From Mangrovimonas sp. TPBH4 (GTDB taxonomy: Bacteria > Bacteroidota > Bacteroidia > Flavobacteriales > Flavobacteriaceae): 64,000 nucleotides of DNA. The notes under the pieces were generated by a model that did not search any database, was not told the origin of the DNA, and saw only the letters and a list, made by a program, of their open reading frames with translations. The stretch is taken from assembly GCF_001280505.1 (NCBI RefSeq), contig NZ_LBIO01000057.1:1-64000 (forward strand). Reading direction: 5' to 3'. Position numbers and translations under genes: made by a program. Positions 55,130 to 63,856 of this stretch are shown one piece after another (position 1 is the first letter of the stretch; each line of letters opens with the position of its first letter).

Positions 55130-55569
55130 TAAGCGTATTGAATAATAATATCTCCATCAATTTCTTTAACACCATTAGGCATTGGAAGGGGAGATGGATA
55201 GTTGCTTCCAAAAGAAGCAACTTGGTTTTTTAGGGTTGATATTGCAGAGCTAGAATTTGGATCTAGAAAAACATATACAATTAATTTGTCACGAAGGTTA
55301 GATATCGGAAAACCTGAAACAGAACTTAAATCAATTTCCATTTCAATAAGTCCAACCATGGGAGAAGTTGGAGTAGAAGTGGCTCCTGTTATTTCAATTG
55401 CAAGCGCGCAAAGGCTTGTACTAGAAATATTAGTTTCTGCAGCCGAAAGTCCTCTGTCCGTAACTGGGATTTGTAGAAATAATTTTTTTGATGAAGAATC
55501 AAAATAGTTCGTTGGTGTAATTCCGTAACGTTTGATGTCGCTTAAGGGAATAAATCTTTGGGTAGCCAT
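55129..55569 (-). CDS. Unknown protein coupled to the kinase operon
   Basis: This 146-residue protein has no signal peptide or membrane helix and is beta-strand-rich, beginning MATQRFIPLSDIKRYGITPTNYFD. There is a Pro/Ser/Thr loop near the middle and a terminal DGDIIIQYA. It is not recognised. It shares the TAATG stop/start overlap with the histidine kinase and is the first gene of the operon, so it probably works with the kinase. It is preceded by an 18-bp palindrome. Confidence 0.75.
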   Translation of the reverse strand: MATQRFIPLSDIKRYGITPTNYFDSSSKKLFLQIPVTDRGLSAAETNISSTSLCALAIEITGATSTPTSPMVGLIEMEIDLSSVSGFPISNLRDKLIVYVFLDPNSSSAISTLKNQVASFGSNYPSPLPMPNGVKEIDGDIIIQYA

Positions 55570-55633
55570 AAAAAGTTGGTTTTAGTTAAGTTAAACAATA
55601 TTGCGAAATAACACCATACTACAATGTCAAACC

Positions 55634-55651
55634 ATCCCCGATACTAGGGAT
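55634..55651 (-). promoter_or_regulatory. 18-bp palindrome upstream of the kinase operon
   Basis: ATCCCC-GATACT-AGGGAT (one imperfect base pair) lies 65 bases upstream of the first gene. This is consistent with autoregulation by the LuxR-type regulator. The -7 box here is weak (TATTTCGC). Confidence 0.55.
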
Positions 55652-55711
55652 TTTTATTGTTGAAAATGGTAAGTATGATATTTCAATAAAAAACTAAAAC
55701 TAAGTTTTTTA

Positions 55712-55897
55712 CTACATAAAAACAAACTTAATGGCTGCGATAAATAAGATGAAGGCAATAAAGCCAATAAGAATCCAAACGGTGCCTTTGTAGTACTTCC
55801 GGTGAAGTTTTAAATCCTTTCTGTAGGTATAGGTGATTACGGCAATAAATGCGATGGCAAATAAAATCCCGAAAATCCATTGACCTTTTGTAAACAT
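55712..55897 (-). CDS. Small two-helix membrane protein
   Basis: This 61-residue protein (MFTKGQWIFGILFAIAF...) has two membrane helices separated by a basic loop (TYRKDLKLHRKYYKG). The ORF extends to a TTG at 55915, but that TTG is the end of a -7 box TATTTTTG (55920-55913, minus), so the ATG at 55897 is chosen. The function is unknown; it is a common small gene of this lineage. Confidence 0.7.
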   Translation of the reverse strand: MFTKGQWIFGILFAIAFIAVITYTYRKDLKLHRKYYKGTVWILIGFIAFILFIAAIKFVFM

Positions 55898-55974
55898 ATG
55901 GCTAATTTTAGGCAAAAATACACAAACGAGCTATAAACAATTCAAAAATATATATTAAAAATAGGATTACTGTA

Positions 55975-56361
55975 ATGAAGAAACACATAGAGGCTGTGAA
56001 AGCATTTCATACAGCATTTAAGATAGGCCATAGAGAAACACCTCAGGCCGATTTGGGGCATGATAAAAATCTTCTTCGCTATAAATTGATGCGCGAAGAA
56101 AACGAGGAATATTTGGAAGCTGCCAATAACGGCGACTTAGTTGAGGTGGCTGATGCCTTGGGGGATATGCTCTATATTTTATGTGGTACCATTATAGAGC
56201 ATGGTTTACAGCATAAAATAGAAACGGTATTTGAAGAAATTCAGAGGAGCAATATGAGTAAATTGGGTGACGATGGTGAACCTATTTATAGGGAGGATGG
56301 AAAGGTGTTGAAAGGGCCCAACTATTTCAAGCCAGATATTGCAACAATTCTAGAGGAATAA
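55975..56361 (+). CDS. MazG-like nucleotide pyrophosphohydrolase
   Basis: This 128-residue all-alpha NTP-PPase has metal-binding EExxE (Glu41-Glu45) and ExxD (Glu57-Asp60). The C-terminal DGKVLKGPNYFKPDI motif is seen in single-domain MazG-like/HisE-like enzymes. It probably hydrolyses a nucleoside triphosphate in house-cleaning. It is convergent with ilvE. Confidence 0.88.
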   Translation: MKKHIEAVKAFHTAFKIGHRETPQADLGHDKNLLRYKLMREENEEYLEAANNGDLVEVADALGDMLYILCGTIIEHGLQHKIETVFEEIQRSNMSKLGDDGEPIYREDGKVLKGPNYFKPDIATILEE

Positions 56362-56362
56362 A

Positions 56363-56390
56363 AAAAGAGAAGCAAAACTGCTTCTCTTTT
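56363..56390. terminator. Bidirectional terminator between mazG-like gene and ilvE
   Basis: AAAAGAGAAGCA pairs with TGCTTCTCTTTT, with a 4-base loop and A/T flanks. Confidence 0.9.
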
Positions 56391-56399
56391 TATTGTTGT

Positions 56400-57470
56400 T
56401 TATATTTTAACACGCCATCCAAAAGAATCTTCAGCTCTGTTGTATTGAATGTCCGTAATTCGTTTTTTCAAAAGGGAGGCATAGCTGTTTTCCAATTGCG
56501 GTAGGTCATAGTCATTGTCCTTGTAGCCAAAAGATGCAATAGGAGAGATTACGGCTGCCGTACCAGAACCAAACATTTCCATCAAGTCACCATTTTTGGC
56601 CGCTTCTACCACTTCATGTACCGATAGTGGACGTACTTCTACATTAATTCCTTCAGCCTTGGCGATTTCGATAATACTTTTTCGTGTGATACCGTCCAAA
56701 ATACGATCGCTTGTTGGGGCGGTGATTAAGGTGTCTTTAATTCTTATAAAGATATTCATGGCACCCGCTTCCTCAATAAATTCATGGGTGCTGTCATCGG
56801 TCCAGATAACTTGGTTGTAACCTTTTTCAATAGCCAATTGTGTAGGGTAGAACTGTCCTGCGTAATTTCCTCCAGCCTTGGCGTATCCAACTCCTCCATT
56901 GGCAGAGCGCGAATAAGTTTGCTCAATCAAAACGCTAACTTTTCCTGAGAAATATGGTCCAGAAGGCGCTGTTGCAATAATGAACTTGTAATTGTTGGCA
57001 GGTGAAGCATGGAAGCCTTCTCCAGAAGCAAAAATAAATGGACGAATGTACAACGAACCTTGCTCTGCACTTGGAATCCATTGGTCGTCTACTTCCAATA
57101 AGGCTTTTAGGCCCTCCATAAAGTAATTTTCAGGAACTTCAGGTATAGCCAATCGCTTGGCTGAAATGTTCAGACGTTTGCAATTGTCTAGAGGGCGAAA
57201 TAAAAAGGTTTCGTTATTAGCATCTTTGTAGGCTTTCATTCCTTCAAAAACCGATTGTCCATAATGCAATATTTTGGCAGAAGGTGCCAAATTGATGTTT
57301 TGATAAGGGACAACCTTAGGGGCTTCCCATGCTCCGTCCTTATAATCACACACTAACATGTGGTCTGAAAACACACTTCCAAAAGCCAAATTGTCAAAGT
57401 CAATTTCGTTTATTTTGCTGTTTTCACATTTAGTGATTTCTATATCTTGTTTGTATGTTGTATTCTGCAT
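56400..57470 (-). CDS. ilvE: Branched-chain amino acid aminotransferase
   Basis: This 356-residue fold-type IV PLP enzyme transfers amino groups between branched-chain amino acids and 2-oxoglutarate. It is the longer (type II-like) BCAT. The GGVGYAKAGGNYAGQF segment contains the likely PLP Lys, the ILHYGQSVFEGMKAYK block is substrate-binding, and MEMFGSGTAAVISPIA closes the site. It is divergent from the DUF4920 gene. Confidence 0.95.
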   Translation of the reverse strand: MQNTTYKQDIEITKCENSKINEIDFDNLAFGSVFSDHMLVCDYKDGAWEAPKVVPYQNINLAPSAKILHYGQSVFEGMKAYKDANNETFLFRPLDNCKRLNISAKRLAIPEVPENYFMEGLKALLEVDDQWIPSAEQGSLYIRPFIFASGEGFHASPANNYKFIIATAPSGPYFSGKVSVLIEQTYSRSANGGVGYAKAGGNYAGQFYPTQLAIEKGYNQVIWTDDSTHEFIEEAGAMNIFIRIKDTLITAPTSDRILDGITRKSIIEIAKAEGINVEVRPLSVHEVVEAAKNGDLMEMFGSGTAAVISPIASFGYKDNDYDLPQLENSYASLLKKRITDIQYNRAEDSFGWRVKI

Positions 57471-57582
57471 AGTAGTGTTTTTGGTATGCTTACAAAATTA
57501 TGAAATTTATAGAGATTTGAAATCATTAAATTCTCTAATAAAAGAAGTATCTTAGTAGCCAGATTCATAAATAATTAAACAC

Positions 57583-58086
57583 ATGAAAGCATTTTTCTCC
57601 TTATTTACCCTAGCATTGTTATTGGTATCCTGTAAAAACGAATCCAAAGAATTGGCACAACAAGACACTCAAAAAGAAGTGGCTTATGTGTCGTTTGGAG
57701 CTTCTTTGAAAGCTGATGATGCCATAATGGCTTCTGCATTAGCCAGTCAATTTGAGTCCTTACAGGCAGGTGATAGTTTGTCAACCAAAGTTGTGGCAAA
57801 AGTTGATGAAGTATGCCAAGCCAAGGGGTGTTGGATGAAATTGGATTTGGGAGATGAAAAACAGGTAATGGTGAAATTTAAGGATTACGGTTTTTTTGTG
57901 CCCAAAAATATAGCTGGAAAAGAAGTTATTGTTAACGGGATGGCTTATGTGTCTGAAACTTCGGTAGCCGAATTGCGCCATTATGCCCAAGATGCAGGCC
58001 AGAGTGAAGAAGAAATAGCCAAAATTACCGATCCAGAACGTACCTATACGTTTATGGCTGATGGCGTATTGCTGAAAGAAGAGTAG
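57583..58086 (+). CDS. DUF4920 family lipoprotein
   Basis: This 167-residue protein has a lipobox LLVSC (Cys17). The motif CQAKGCWMKLDLGDEKQVMVKFKDYGFFVPKNI is the DUF4920 core; the two cysteines flanking AKG may bind metal. The order DUF4920, the next small gene, and mnmD is tight (1- and 4-base gaps), so the three are probably one operon. The function is unknown. Confidence 0.88.
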   Translation: MKAFFSLFTLALLLVSCKNESKELAQQDTQKEVAYVSFGASLKADDAIMASALASQFESLQAGDSLSTKVVAKVDEVCQAKGCWMKLDLGDEKQVMVKFKDYGFFVPKNIAGKEVIVNGMAYVSETSVAELRHYAQDAGQSEEEIAKITDPERTYTFMADGVLLKEE

Positions 58087-58087
58087 C

Positions 58088-58525
58088 ATGATGCGTTTTG
58101 CAATTTTATTGTTTCTAACTGTTTTGTACAGCTGTGGAGAACAGCCTAAAGAAGCGGTAGTAGAAACAGAAGTGCCTATCAAGTACGATATGTACGTACC
58201 TTCGGAAATGGCCAATCTCATGAACGAGATGTACAATTATAAAGCGGAATTGAAGCAGGGTATACTTTCGGGGGAAACACCGTCTAGATTCCCTGAACAG
58301 ATTTTAAAGATCCATACCGCAGAACTTTCGGACTTTAAAGACCGTACCGAAGCATTTGAAGCGATGTCTAAAGCCTTTATTGAAGCTGAACAACGTCTAT
58401 TCGATTCTACTTCAACGGAATCCTTGAAAACGCGTTTCAATGCGACCGTGAATCTTTGCATTTCCTGTCACAATATGGGGTGTACAGGACCAATTCCTAG
58501 AATTCAAAAACTTTTGATTAAGTAA
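58088..58525 (+). CDS. Lipoprotein with a cytochrome-c-type CxxCH motif
   Basis: This 145-residue protein has lipobox LYSC (Cys16), a helical body and a near-C-terminal CISCH (Cys124-His128), the haem c attachment motif. HNMGCTGPIPRIQKL follows, suggestive of a further Cys and Met. A covalently bound haem in the periplasm is likely (inference). It sits between a DUF4920 lipoprotein and mnmD, 1 base after the former's stop. Confidence 0.75.
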   Translation: MMRFAILLFLTVLYSCGEQPKEAVVETEVPIKYDMYVPSEMANLMNEMYNYKAELKQGILSGETPSRFPEQILKIHTAELSDFKDRTEAFEAMSKAFIEAEQRLFDSTSTESLKTRFNATVNLCISCHNMGCTGPIPRIQKLLIK

Positions 58526-58529
58526 TTCA

Positions 58530-59216
58530 GTGAAACGAAAAATCATTACCACTGGAGATGGTTCCAAAACCATCCAAATTGAAGATTGGGACGAGCAGTA
58601 CCATTCGAAGCATGGGGCCATTCAAGAGGCGCAGCATGTGTTTATCAAACATGGTCTTCATTATAAGATTGAAAATTTTTTAGGTTACCAATCGGAACCG
58701 CTTAGTATTTTGGAAATAGGCTTCGGAACTGGTTTGAACGCGTTTTTAACCTTATTAGAAGCCGAGAAATTAAATTGTTCTATCACTTATGTTGGTGTGG
58801 AAGCGTTTCCTGTAAAGCCCGAAGAACTTCAATTATTAAATTATCCAGAACAACTTTTAAAAGAAGATCGAACGCTTCAATTTGAAGCTTTGCATGAGGT
58901 GGATTGGAAGGCAGATCACGAAATAACGTCTTTGTTTACTCTTCATAAACAACAAAAGGAATTCAAGGACATTGATGAGGTTAATTCCTTTGATCTTATT
59001 TATTTTGATGCCTTTGGGGCCAGAGTTCAGCCAGAACTATGGACTGAGGATATTTTTAAAATTATGTTTGAGGCTTTAAGGCCAAATGGGGTTTTGGTGA
59101 CATATTCTGCCAAAGGAAGTGTACGTCGTGCCATGTTGGCGGTTGGGTTTAAGGTAGATAAACTACCTGGACCTCCAGGTAAACGTGAAATGTTACGCGC
59201 TTATAAACCTGCTTAA
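58530..59216 (+). CDS. mnmD: MnmD-like tRNA (mnm5s2U34) methyltransferase
   Basis: This 228-residue AdoMet-dependent enzyme methylates nm5(s2)U34 in tRNA. ILEIGFGTGLNAF is the AdoMet-binding loop and DLIYFDAFGARVQPELW the catalytic DxFxPxxNPELW-type block. It matches the stand-alone MnmD rather than the MnmC fusion. It starts with GTG at 58530, 4 bases after the previous stop. Confidence 0.93.
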   Translation: MKRKIITTGDGSKTIQIEDWDEQYHSKHGAIQEAQHVFIKHGLHYKIENFLGYQSEPLSILEIGFGTGLNAFLTLLEAEKLNCSITYVGVEAFPVKPEELQLLNYPEQLLKEDRTLQFEALHEVDWKADHEITSLFTLHKQQKEFKDIDEVNSFDLIYFDAFGARVQPELWTEDIFKIMFEALRPNGVLVTYSAKGSVRRAMLAVGFKVDKLPGPPGKREMLRAYKPA

Positions 59217-59339
59217 GATTTTTTGACGTCTCTTTCCCTATGTGTTACAAATCATTTGTTTGTAAGAAATTTTTGTTAAACCTTAATTAAAAGAAGGTGG
59301 AATGCCGTTGGCTTTTCCTAACTTTATAAAAAAGGTTAC

Positions 59340-60242
59340 ATGAGAATTTTAATTACAGGTGCTACTGGACTTGTGGGGAAGGCAATTGTTGCCCAATGTC
59401 CTAAAAAGGACATTGTAGTACACTATTTAACAACTTCCACGCACAAGCTCGAAAACCAACCTCATTACAAAGGGTTTTACTGGAATCCTATGAATGGGGA
59501 AATTGATGTGGCCTGTTTTGATGGTGTCGATGGTATTATAAATTTAGCAGGGTCTCCAATTTCAAAACGCTGGACCCGAAGTTATAAAAAGACCATTTTG
59601 GAGAGTAGGGTATCCTCTTTAAATCTTTTGCGGGAGAGTATTTCCAAAAATAACATGTCGGTCAAGAAGCTTATTAGTGCCAGTGCCATTGGGATTTATC
59701 CTGATTCCCTTACCCGATATTATGAAGAATGTATGGAGGAGGTGTCTCCTTCGTTTTTGGGAACTGTTACAGAACAATGGGAAACCGCTGCCGATGCTTT
59801 TTCAGAATTGGGAATTGAGGTATCCAAAATTAGAATTGGTTTGGTTTTGGATAAAAGTGAAGGCGCCATGCCAAAATTGGTGCACCCTGTTCGTTATGGG
59901 ATGGGGGCTACCTTTGGCGATGGTAGCCAATGGCAATCTTGGATTCACGTCAAGGATTTAGCCAGATTGTTTTTGTATGTTCTTACAAGTGAAATCTCAG
60001 GGATCTTTAATGGTGTGGCACCCAATCCTGTAACCAATAAGGAAATGCTTCATATCATTGCCAAACATTTGCATAAGCCCTTAATCATGCCAAATATTCC
60101 TAAAAGTTTTATGAAATTGGTTTTGGGAGACATGCACCAACTGTTGTATGAGAGTCAATTGGTATGTAGTAAAAAAGTGGAAGCCATGGGGTTTTCATTT
60201 GAATATCCCAAACTAGAGATGGCTTTAAAGGATTTATTATAA
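59340..60242 (+). CDS. TIGR01777-family NAD(P)-dependent epimerase (YfcH/SDR39U1-like)
   Basis: This 300-residue extended SDR has the nucleotide motif ITGATGLVGKAIV at residues 3-16 and the catalytic-type ASAIGIY region in place of a full YxxxK. The C-terminal domain is typical of TIGR01777 (WIHVKDLARLFLY). The substrate is unknown. It ends in a clear terminator. Confidence 0.93.
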   Translation: MRILITGATGLVGKAIVAQCPKKDIVVHYLTTSTHKLENQPHYKGFYWNPMNGEIDVACFDGVDGIINLAGSPISKRWTRSYKKTILESRVSSLNLLRESISKNNMSVKKLISASAIGIYPDSLTRYYEECMEEVSPSFLGTVTEQWETAADAFSELGIEVSKIRIGLVLDKSEGAMPKLVHPVRYGMGATFGDGSQWQSWIHVKDLARLFLYVLTSEISGIFNGVAPNPVTNKEMLHIIAKHLHKPLIMPNIPKSFMKLVLGDMHQLLYESQLVCSKKVEAMGFSFEYPKLEMALKDLL

Positions 60243-60261
60243 TTCACTATCTATAAAATTA

Positions 60262-60292
60262 AAAAAGGTTGTCCATTACAGACAACCTTTTT
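60262..60292. terminator. Bidirectional terminator
   Basis: AAAAAGGTTGTC pairs with GACAACCTTTTT across a 7-base loop, between the epimerase and pckA (convergent). Confidence 0.9.
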
Positions 60293-60314
60293 CAAGTTAA
60301 ACAATCAAATAAAC

Positions 60315-61949
60315 TTAAAAAGTATCACCTAAAGTGTGATGAGTATCAATTAGTGGTCCTCCTTGTACAATTTCTTCGGAAGCTTGGTTGGCAAACTTGT
60401 CGAAGTTAATATGGAAGGAATGCGCCAATTGAATGGATTTACTGATATACACGCCTTTTTGTAGCCAAGTATTGATTGGATCCAAAATTTCGGTTGGCAC
60501 ACCTGGGCAGTATTCTGGCATGAACAATCCGAAGATTGGGTGCGATTTGAATGGTACATTTTCCAACTCACCTTTCAAGATCGCAGAAATCATGGCACGT
60601 GTGTATTTTAGTTTTATTCTTGAACCAACCCCGTAAGGGCCACCGCTCCAACCTGTGTTGATCAACCAAACATTTACGCCTGCTTCTTGCATTTTATCGC
60701 TTAACATTTCTGCATATACAGCTGGGTGCAATGGCATAAATGGTTCTCCAAAACAAGCTGAGAAAGATGGAACTGGCTCAGTGATTCCTGCTTCTGTTCC
60801 TGCTACTTTTGCAGTATACCCAGAGATGAAGTGGTAAGCCGCTTGACCAGGCGTTAATTTGGAAACTGGAGGCAACACACCAAAAGCATCACAAGTTAAG
60901 AAAAAGATGTTTTTTGGGTTGGTTGCATATGATGGTTGCTGGATGTTGTCAATATGATCTATTGGGTAGCTTACACGTGTATTTTGAGTAATAGAACTAT
61001 CTGCAAAATCTACTTCTTTAGTCCCTTGTTTAAAGACGATGTTTTCTAATAAGGCACCTGGACGAATAGCTCTAAAAATGTCTGGTTCTTTTTCTTCGGT
61101 AAGGTCAATTACTTTAGCGTAGCAACCGCCTTCAAAGTTGAAAATGATATTTTCTTTGGTCCATCCGTGCTCATCATCTCCAATTAATTTTCTGTCAGGA
61201 TCGGCAGATAGGGTAGTTTTCCCTGTTCCTGAAAGTCCAAAGAATATGGCGGTGTCTCCATCTTCTCCAACATTGGCAGAACAGTGCATTGGTAACACAT
61301 CCTTTTCAATTGGTAAAATAAGGTTTAGGGCAGAGAATATTCCTTTTTTCATTTCACCTGTATAGGCAGATCCCCCAACTAAGGCGATTTTTTTGGTAAA
61401 ATTCAAAATAGAGAAGTTACCATCAAGTAATCCCATTTCTTTAGGGTTTGGTGCAGAGTACCCAGGGGCACATACCACCAACCATTCTTCTTCAAAGTTT
61501 TTAAGTTCGGCTTCATCAAAACGAAGGAACATATTTTTAACAAAGTAGTTAGACCAAGGGAATTCTGTAATGGTTCTAACGTTCATTTGGTATTCTGGGT
61601 GCGCACACACATAGCCATCACGAACATATACGTCTTTGCCAGAAAGATAATTGGTTACTTCGTCATATAAAACATCAAATTGTTCAGGAGCAATAGGTTT
61701 GTTAATTCTTCCCCACCATACTTTATCTTTGGTGTAGTTATCTTTAACCAAAAAGCGGTCTTTTGGCGATCGTCCTGTAAACTTACCGGTGTTTACACAA
61801 AGCGTTCCGTTTTCGGTTTCCGTCCCCATGCCTTTTTCAATAGTGATTCTTTGGAGCTCCTCAGGAGATAAATTCCAGTGGGCTGTAACATCTTTTAAAC
61901 CATATTGGTTTAAATCTTGGTCTTGAGCTTGATTTACTACTGCTTCCAT
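60315..61949 (-). CDS. pckA: Phosphoenolpyruvate carboxykinase (ATP)
   Basis: The 544-residue enzyme of gluconeogenesis converts oxaloacetate plus ATP to PEP. The kinase-1a P-loop GLSGTGKTTLS is at ~235-245, followed by the kinase-2 and metal-binding DEHGW and the C-terminal NTGWSGGPYGVGSRIKLKYTR block. The length is usual. Confidence 0.96.
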   Translation of the reverse strand: MEAVVNQAQDQDLNQYGLKDVTAHWNLSPEELQRITIEKGMGTETENGTLCVNTGKFTGRSPKDRFLVKDNYTKDKVWWGRINKPIAPEQFDVLYDEVTNYLSGKDVYVRDGYVCAHPEYQMNVRTITEFPWSNYFVKNMFLRFDEAELKNFEEEWLVVCAPGYSAPNPKEMGLLDGNFSILNFTKKIALVGGSAYTGEMKKGIFSALNLILPIEKDVLPMHCSANVGEDGDTAIFFGLSGTGKTTLSADPDRKLIGDDEHGWTKENIIFNFEGGCYAKVIDLTEEKEPDIFRAIRPGALLENIVFKQGTKEVDFADSSITQNTRVSYPIDHIDNIQQPSYATNPKNIFFLTCDAFGVLPPVSKLTPGQAAYHFISGYTAKVAGTEAGITEPVPSFSACFGEPFMPLHPAVYAEMLSDKMQEAGVNVWLINTGWSGGPYGVGSRIKLKYTRAMISAILKGELENVPFKSHPIFGLFMPEYCPGVPTEILDPINTWLQKGVYISKSIQLAHSFHINFDKFANQASEEIVQGGPLIDTHHTLGDTF

Positions 61950-61991
61950 GACTTTTTCGTTTTAGGTTAATTTTTGTTTGTTTGTTAAATT

Positions 61992-63830
61992 TTATAAAGG
62001 CCATACCAGAGGTATGATTATGACTGATATTATTAAGGTTATTAGTAAAAGAGGGGTTCCCACTTTTAGGTAATCCATGAATTTGTAACCACCCGCTCCC
62101 ATTACCATGGCATTGGTGGTGGTTCCCATGGGGGTCATATAGGCGGTAGAGGCACTTGCTGCCACCGTCATAAGGAATGGGTAAGGAGATACGCCAATCC
62201 CAACGGCAGCCATATAGGCTATAGGAGACATGAGTACCGCTGTTGCCGAGTTGTTGATTGTTTGACTGAAAAGTGTCGTGATAAGAAATATTCCAGTCAT
62301 TAATATAATTGGGTTAGACTGTCCCAAAGTTTCAATTAGTAGGTTTGAGATAGCTTCGGCAGCTCCTGTTTTTTGAAGGGCTATGCCCATAGGGATCATA
62401 CCTGCAATCATTACCACGCTAATCCAACTAATGTTTTTATAAGCTTTGTGGAGCGGTACACAACCAGTGAACATCATAATTCCTGCACAAATCAAAACAG
62501 CAATGGCCCCAGGCAAGATTTTAAAAGCCAATAAAACAATCATTAAAATCATTACACCCAAGGCAATGTAGGAACGTGGAGTAAGGACGTCTACATTTTT
62601 TGCCATGGCCTCGGGGCTTCCAATTATCACCAAGTTTTCATACATGGATTTTAATTGTTCTATCTTCTCCCAGCTTCCACGGATGATAAATGAATCTCCT
62701 GCTTTTATGGTGATGTTTACACCGTTAACAGGCTGCCCGTTTCTTGAGACTCCCAATAACTGAATTCCCTGTTGATTGAGATAGCGTCCAAGAGGCATGG
62801 TTCTACCTACGAAGAATGAGGAATTTGTTACAATCACCTCTACCAATCCAACTTCTTGGTTGATCAGTTCTTTTTTGAGTTCAGACTTTTTGAATTCTTG
62901 AGGTATAAGTCCAAGTTTAAAGTCTAAAATAAATCTGTCTACATCCTTTGGGGCTCCTTTTATCGTAATGATATCATGGTATTTCATTTCAGTGTCTCCT
63001 TCCGGGAATTCCACAAATGCAGGTTGCCCTTTTAGTCTGTTAACATGTCTGCGTCTCAGTCTTACAATGTTGATGTTGTACTTAGCCTGCAGATCCCATT
63101 CATTTATTTTGGTATCAATCATTGGGGACATGGAGCGGATACGTAATCGGTACATATTATCGCCAATACTAAAGTTTTCTAACCATTTCCCCATTTCAGA
63201 ATCCAGATCTATAGGTCTATTATCGGTATCGATATTTGGCAAAAGTTTCATTCCGAAAAACTTAAAGTAAAGGATGGCAATGAGCAACAAAGGGACACCA
63301 ATCAGGCCGAATTCAAAAAATGAAAACCCATTTAAATTGTTGGACACCAAATGGTCACTAACAATAATGTTTGTTGGTGTCCCTGTTAAGGTTAATAGTC
63401 CCCCAGCATTCGATCCAAAGGCTACGGGCATTAGTAGTTTTGAAGGCAGCATCCCAGCGGTCCAAGCGGCCGAAATAGATACTGGCAGTAAGGTGGCTAC
63501 GGTCCCGGTGTTACTAACAAATCCTGATAATAACCCAGACCCCAGTGTTACAATTACCAAAAGTTTCGACTTGCTCTTTCCGGCTAGTTTTACAAACTTT
63601 TGACCTGCCAAGGCTGTCCAACCCGTTCTTGCCAGCCCTTCACCCACAATAAAGAGGCCGGCAATCATAATTACGGTAGGGTTGCTGAACCCGCTTAAGG
63701 TTTCGGTTAAATCTAGAATTCCTGAGAGATATAGGGCTAGCATGGAAATCATGGCGACGATGTCTGGGGAAAATTTTCCCCAAATAAAGAGGGCGATGGT
63801 TATTGCTAATATTATTCCTAGAGTTACCAT
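61992..63830 (-). CDS. SLC13/DASS-type permease with two RCK-C domains
   Basis: This 612-residue protein has N-terminal membrane helices with SGFVSNTGTVATLLP and GGLLTLTGTPTNIIVS, the DASS/ArsB-fold re-entrant loops. Two tandem TrkA-C (RCK_C) domains follow (~215-400), then the second membrane half with QTINNSATAVLMSPIAYM and MTPMGTTTNAMVMG. The likely substrate is an anion such as sulfate or a dicarboxylate; which one cannot be read. A universal stress protein gene precedes it on the same strand. Confidence 0.88.
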   Translation of the reverse strand: MVTLGIILAITIALFIWGKFSPDIVAMISMLALYLSGILDLTETLSGFSNPTVIMIAGLFIVGEGLARTGWTALAGQKFVKLAGKSKSKLLVIVTLGSGLLSGFVSNTGTVATLLPVSISAAWTAGMLPSKLLMPVAFGSNAGGLLTLTGTPTNIIVSDHLVSNNLNGFSFFEFGLIGVPLLLIAILYFKFFGMKLLPNIDTDNRPIDLDSEMGKWLENFSIGDNMYRLRIRSMSPMIDTKINEWDLQAKYNINIVRLRRRHVNRLKGQPAFVEFPEGDTEMKYHDIITIKGAPKDVDRFILDFKLGLIPQEFKKSELKKELINQEVGLVEVIVTNSSFFVGRTMPLGRYLNQQGIQLLGVSRNGQPVNGVNITIKAGDSFIIRGSWEKIEQLKSMYENLVIIGSPEAMAKNVDVLTPRSYIALGVMILMIVLLAFKILPGAIAVLICAGIMMFTGCVPLHKAYKNISWISVVMIAGMIPMGIALQKTGAAEAISNLLIETLGQSNPIILMTGIFLITTLFSQTINNSATAVLMSPIAYMAAVGIGVSPYPFLMTVAASASTAYMTPMGTTTNAMVMGAGGYKFMDYLKVGTPLLLITLIISVIIIPLVWPL

Positions 63831-63856
63831 ATTAATAAAACGGGTTTAAAGTGGTA

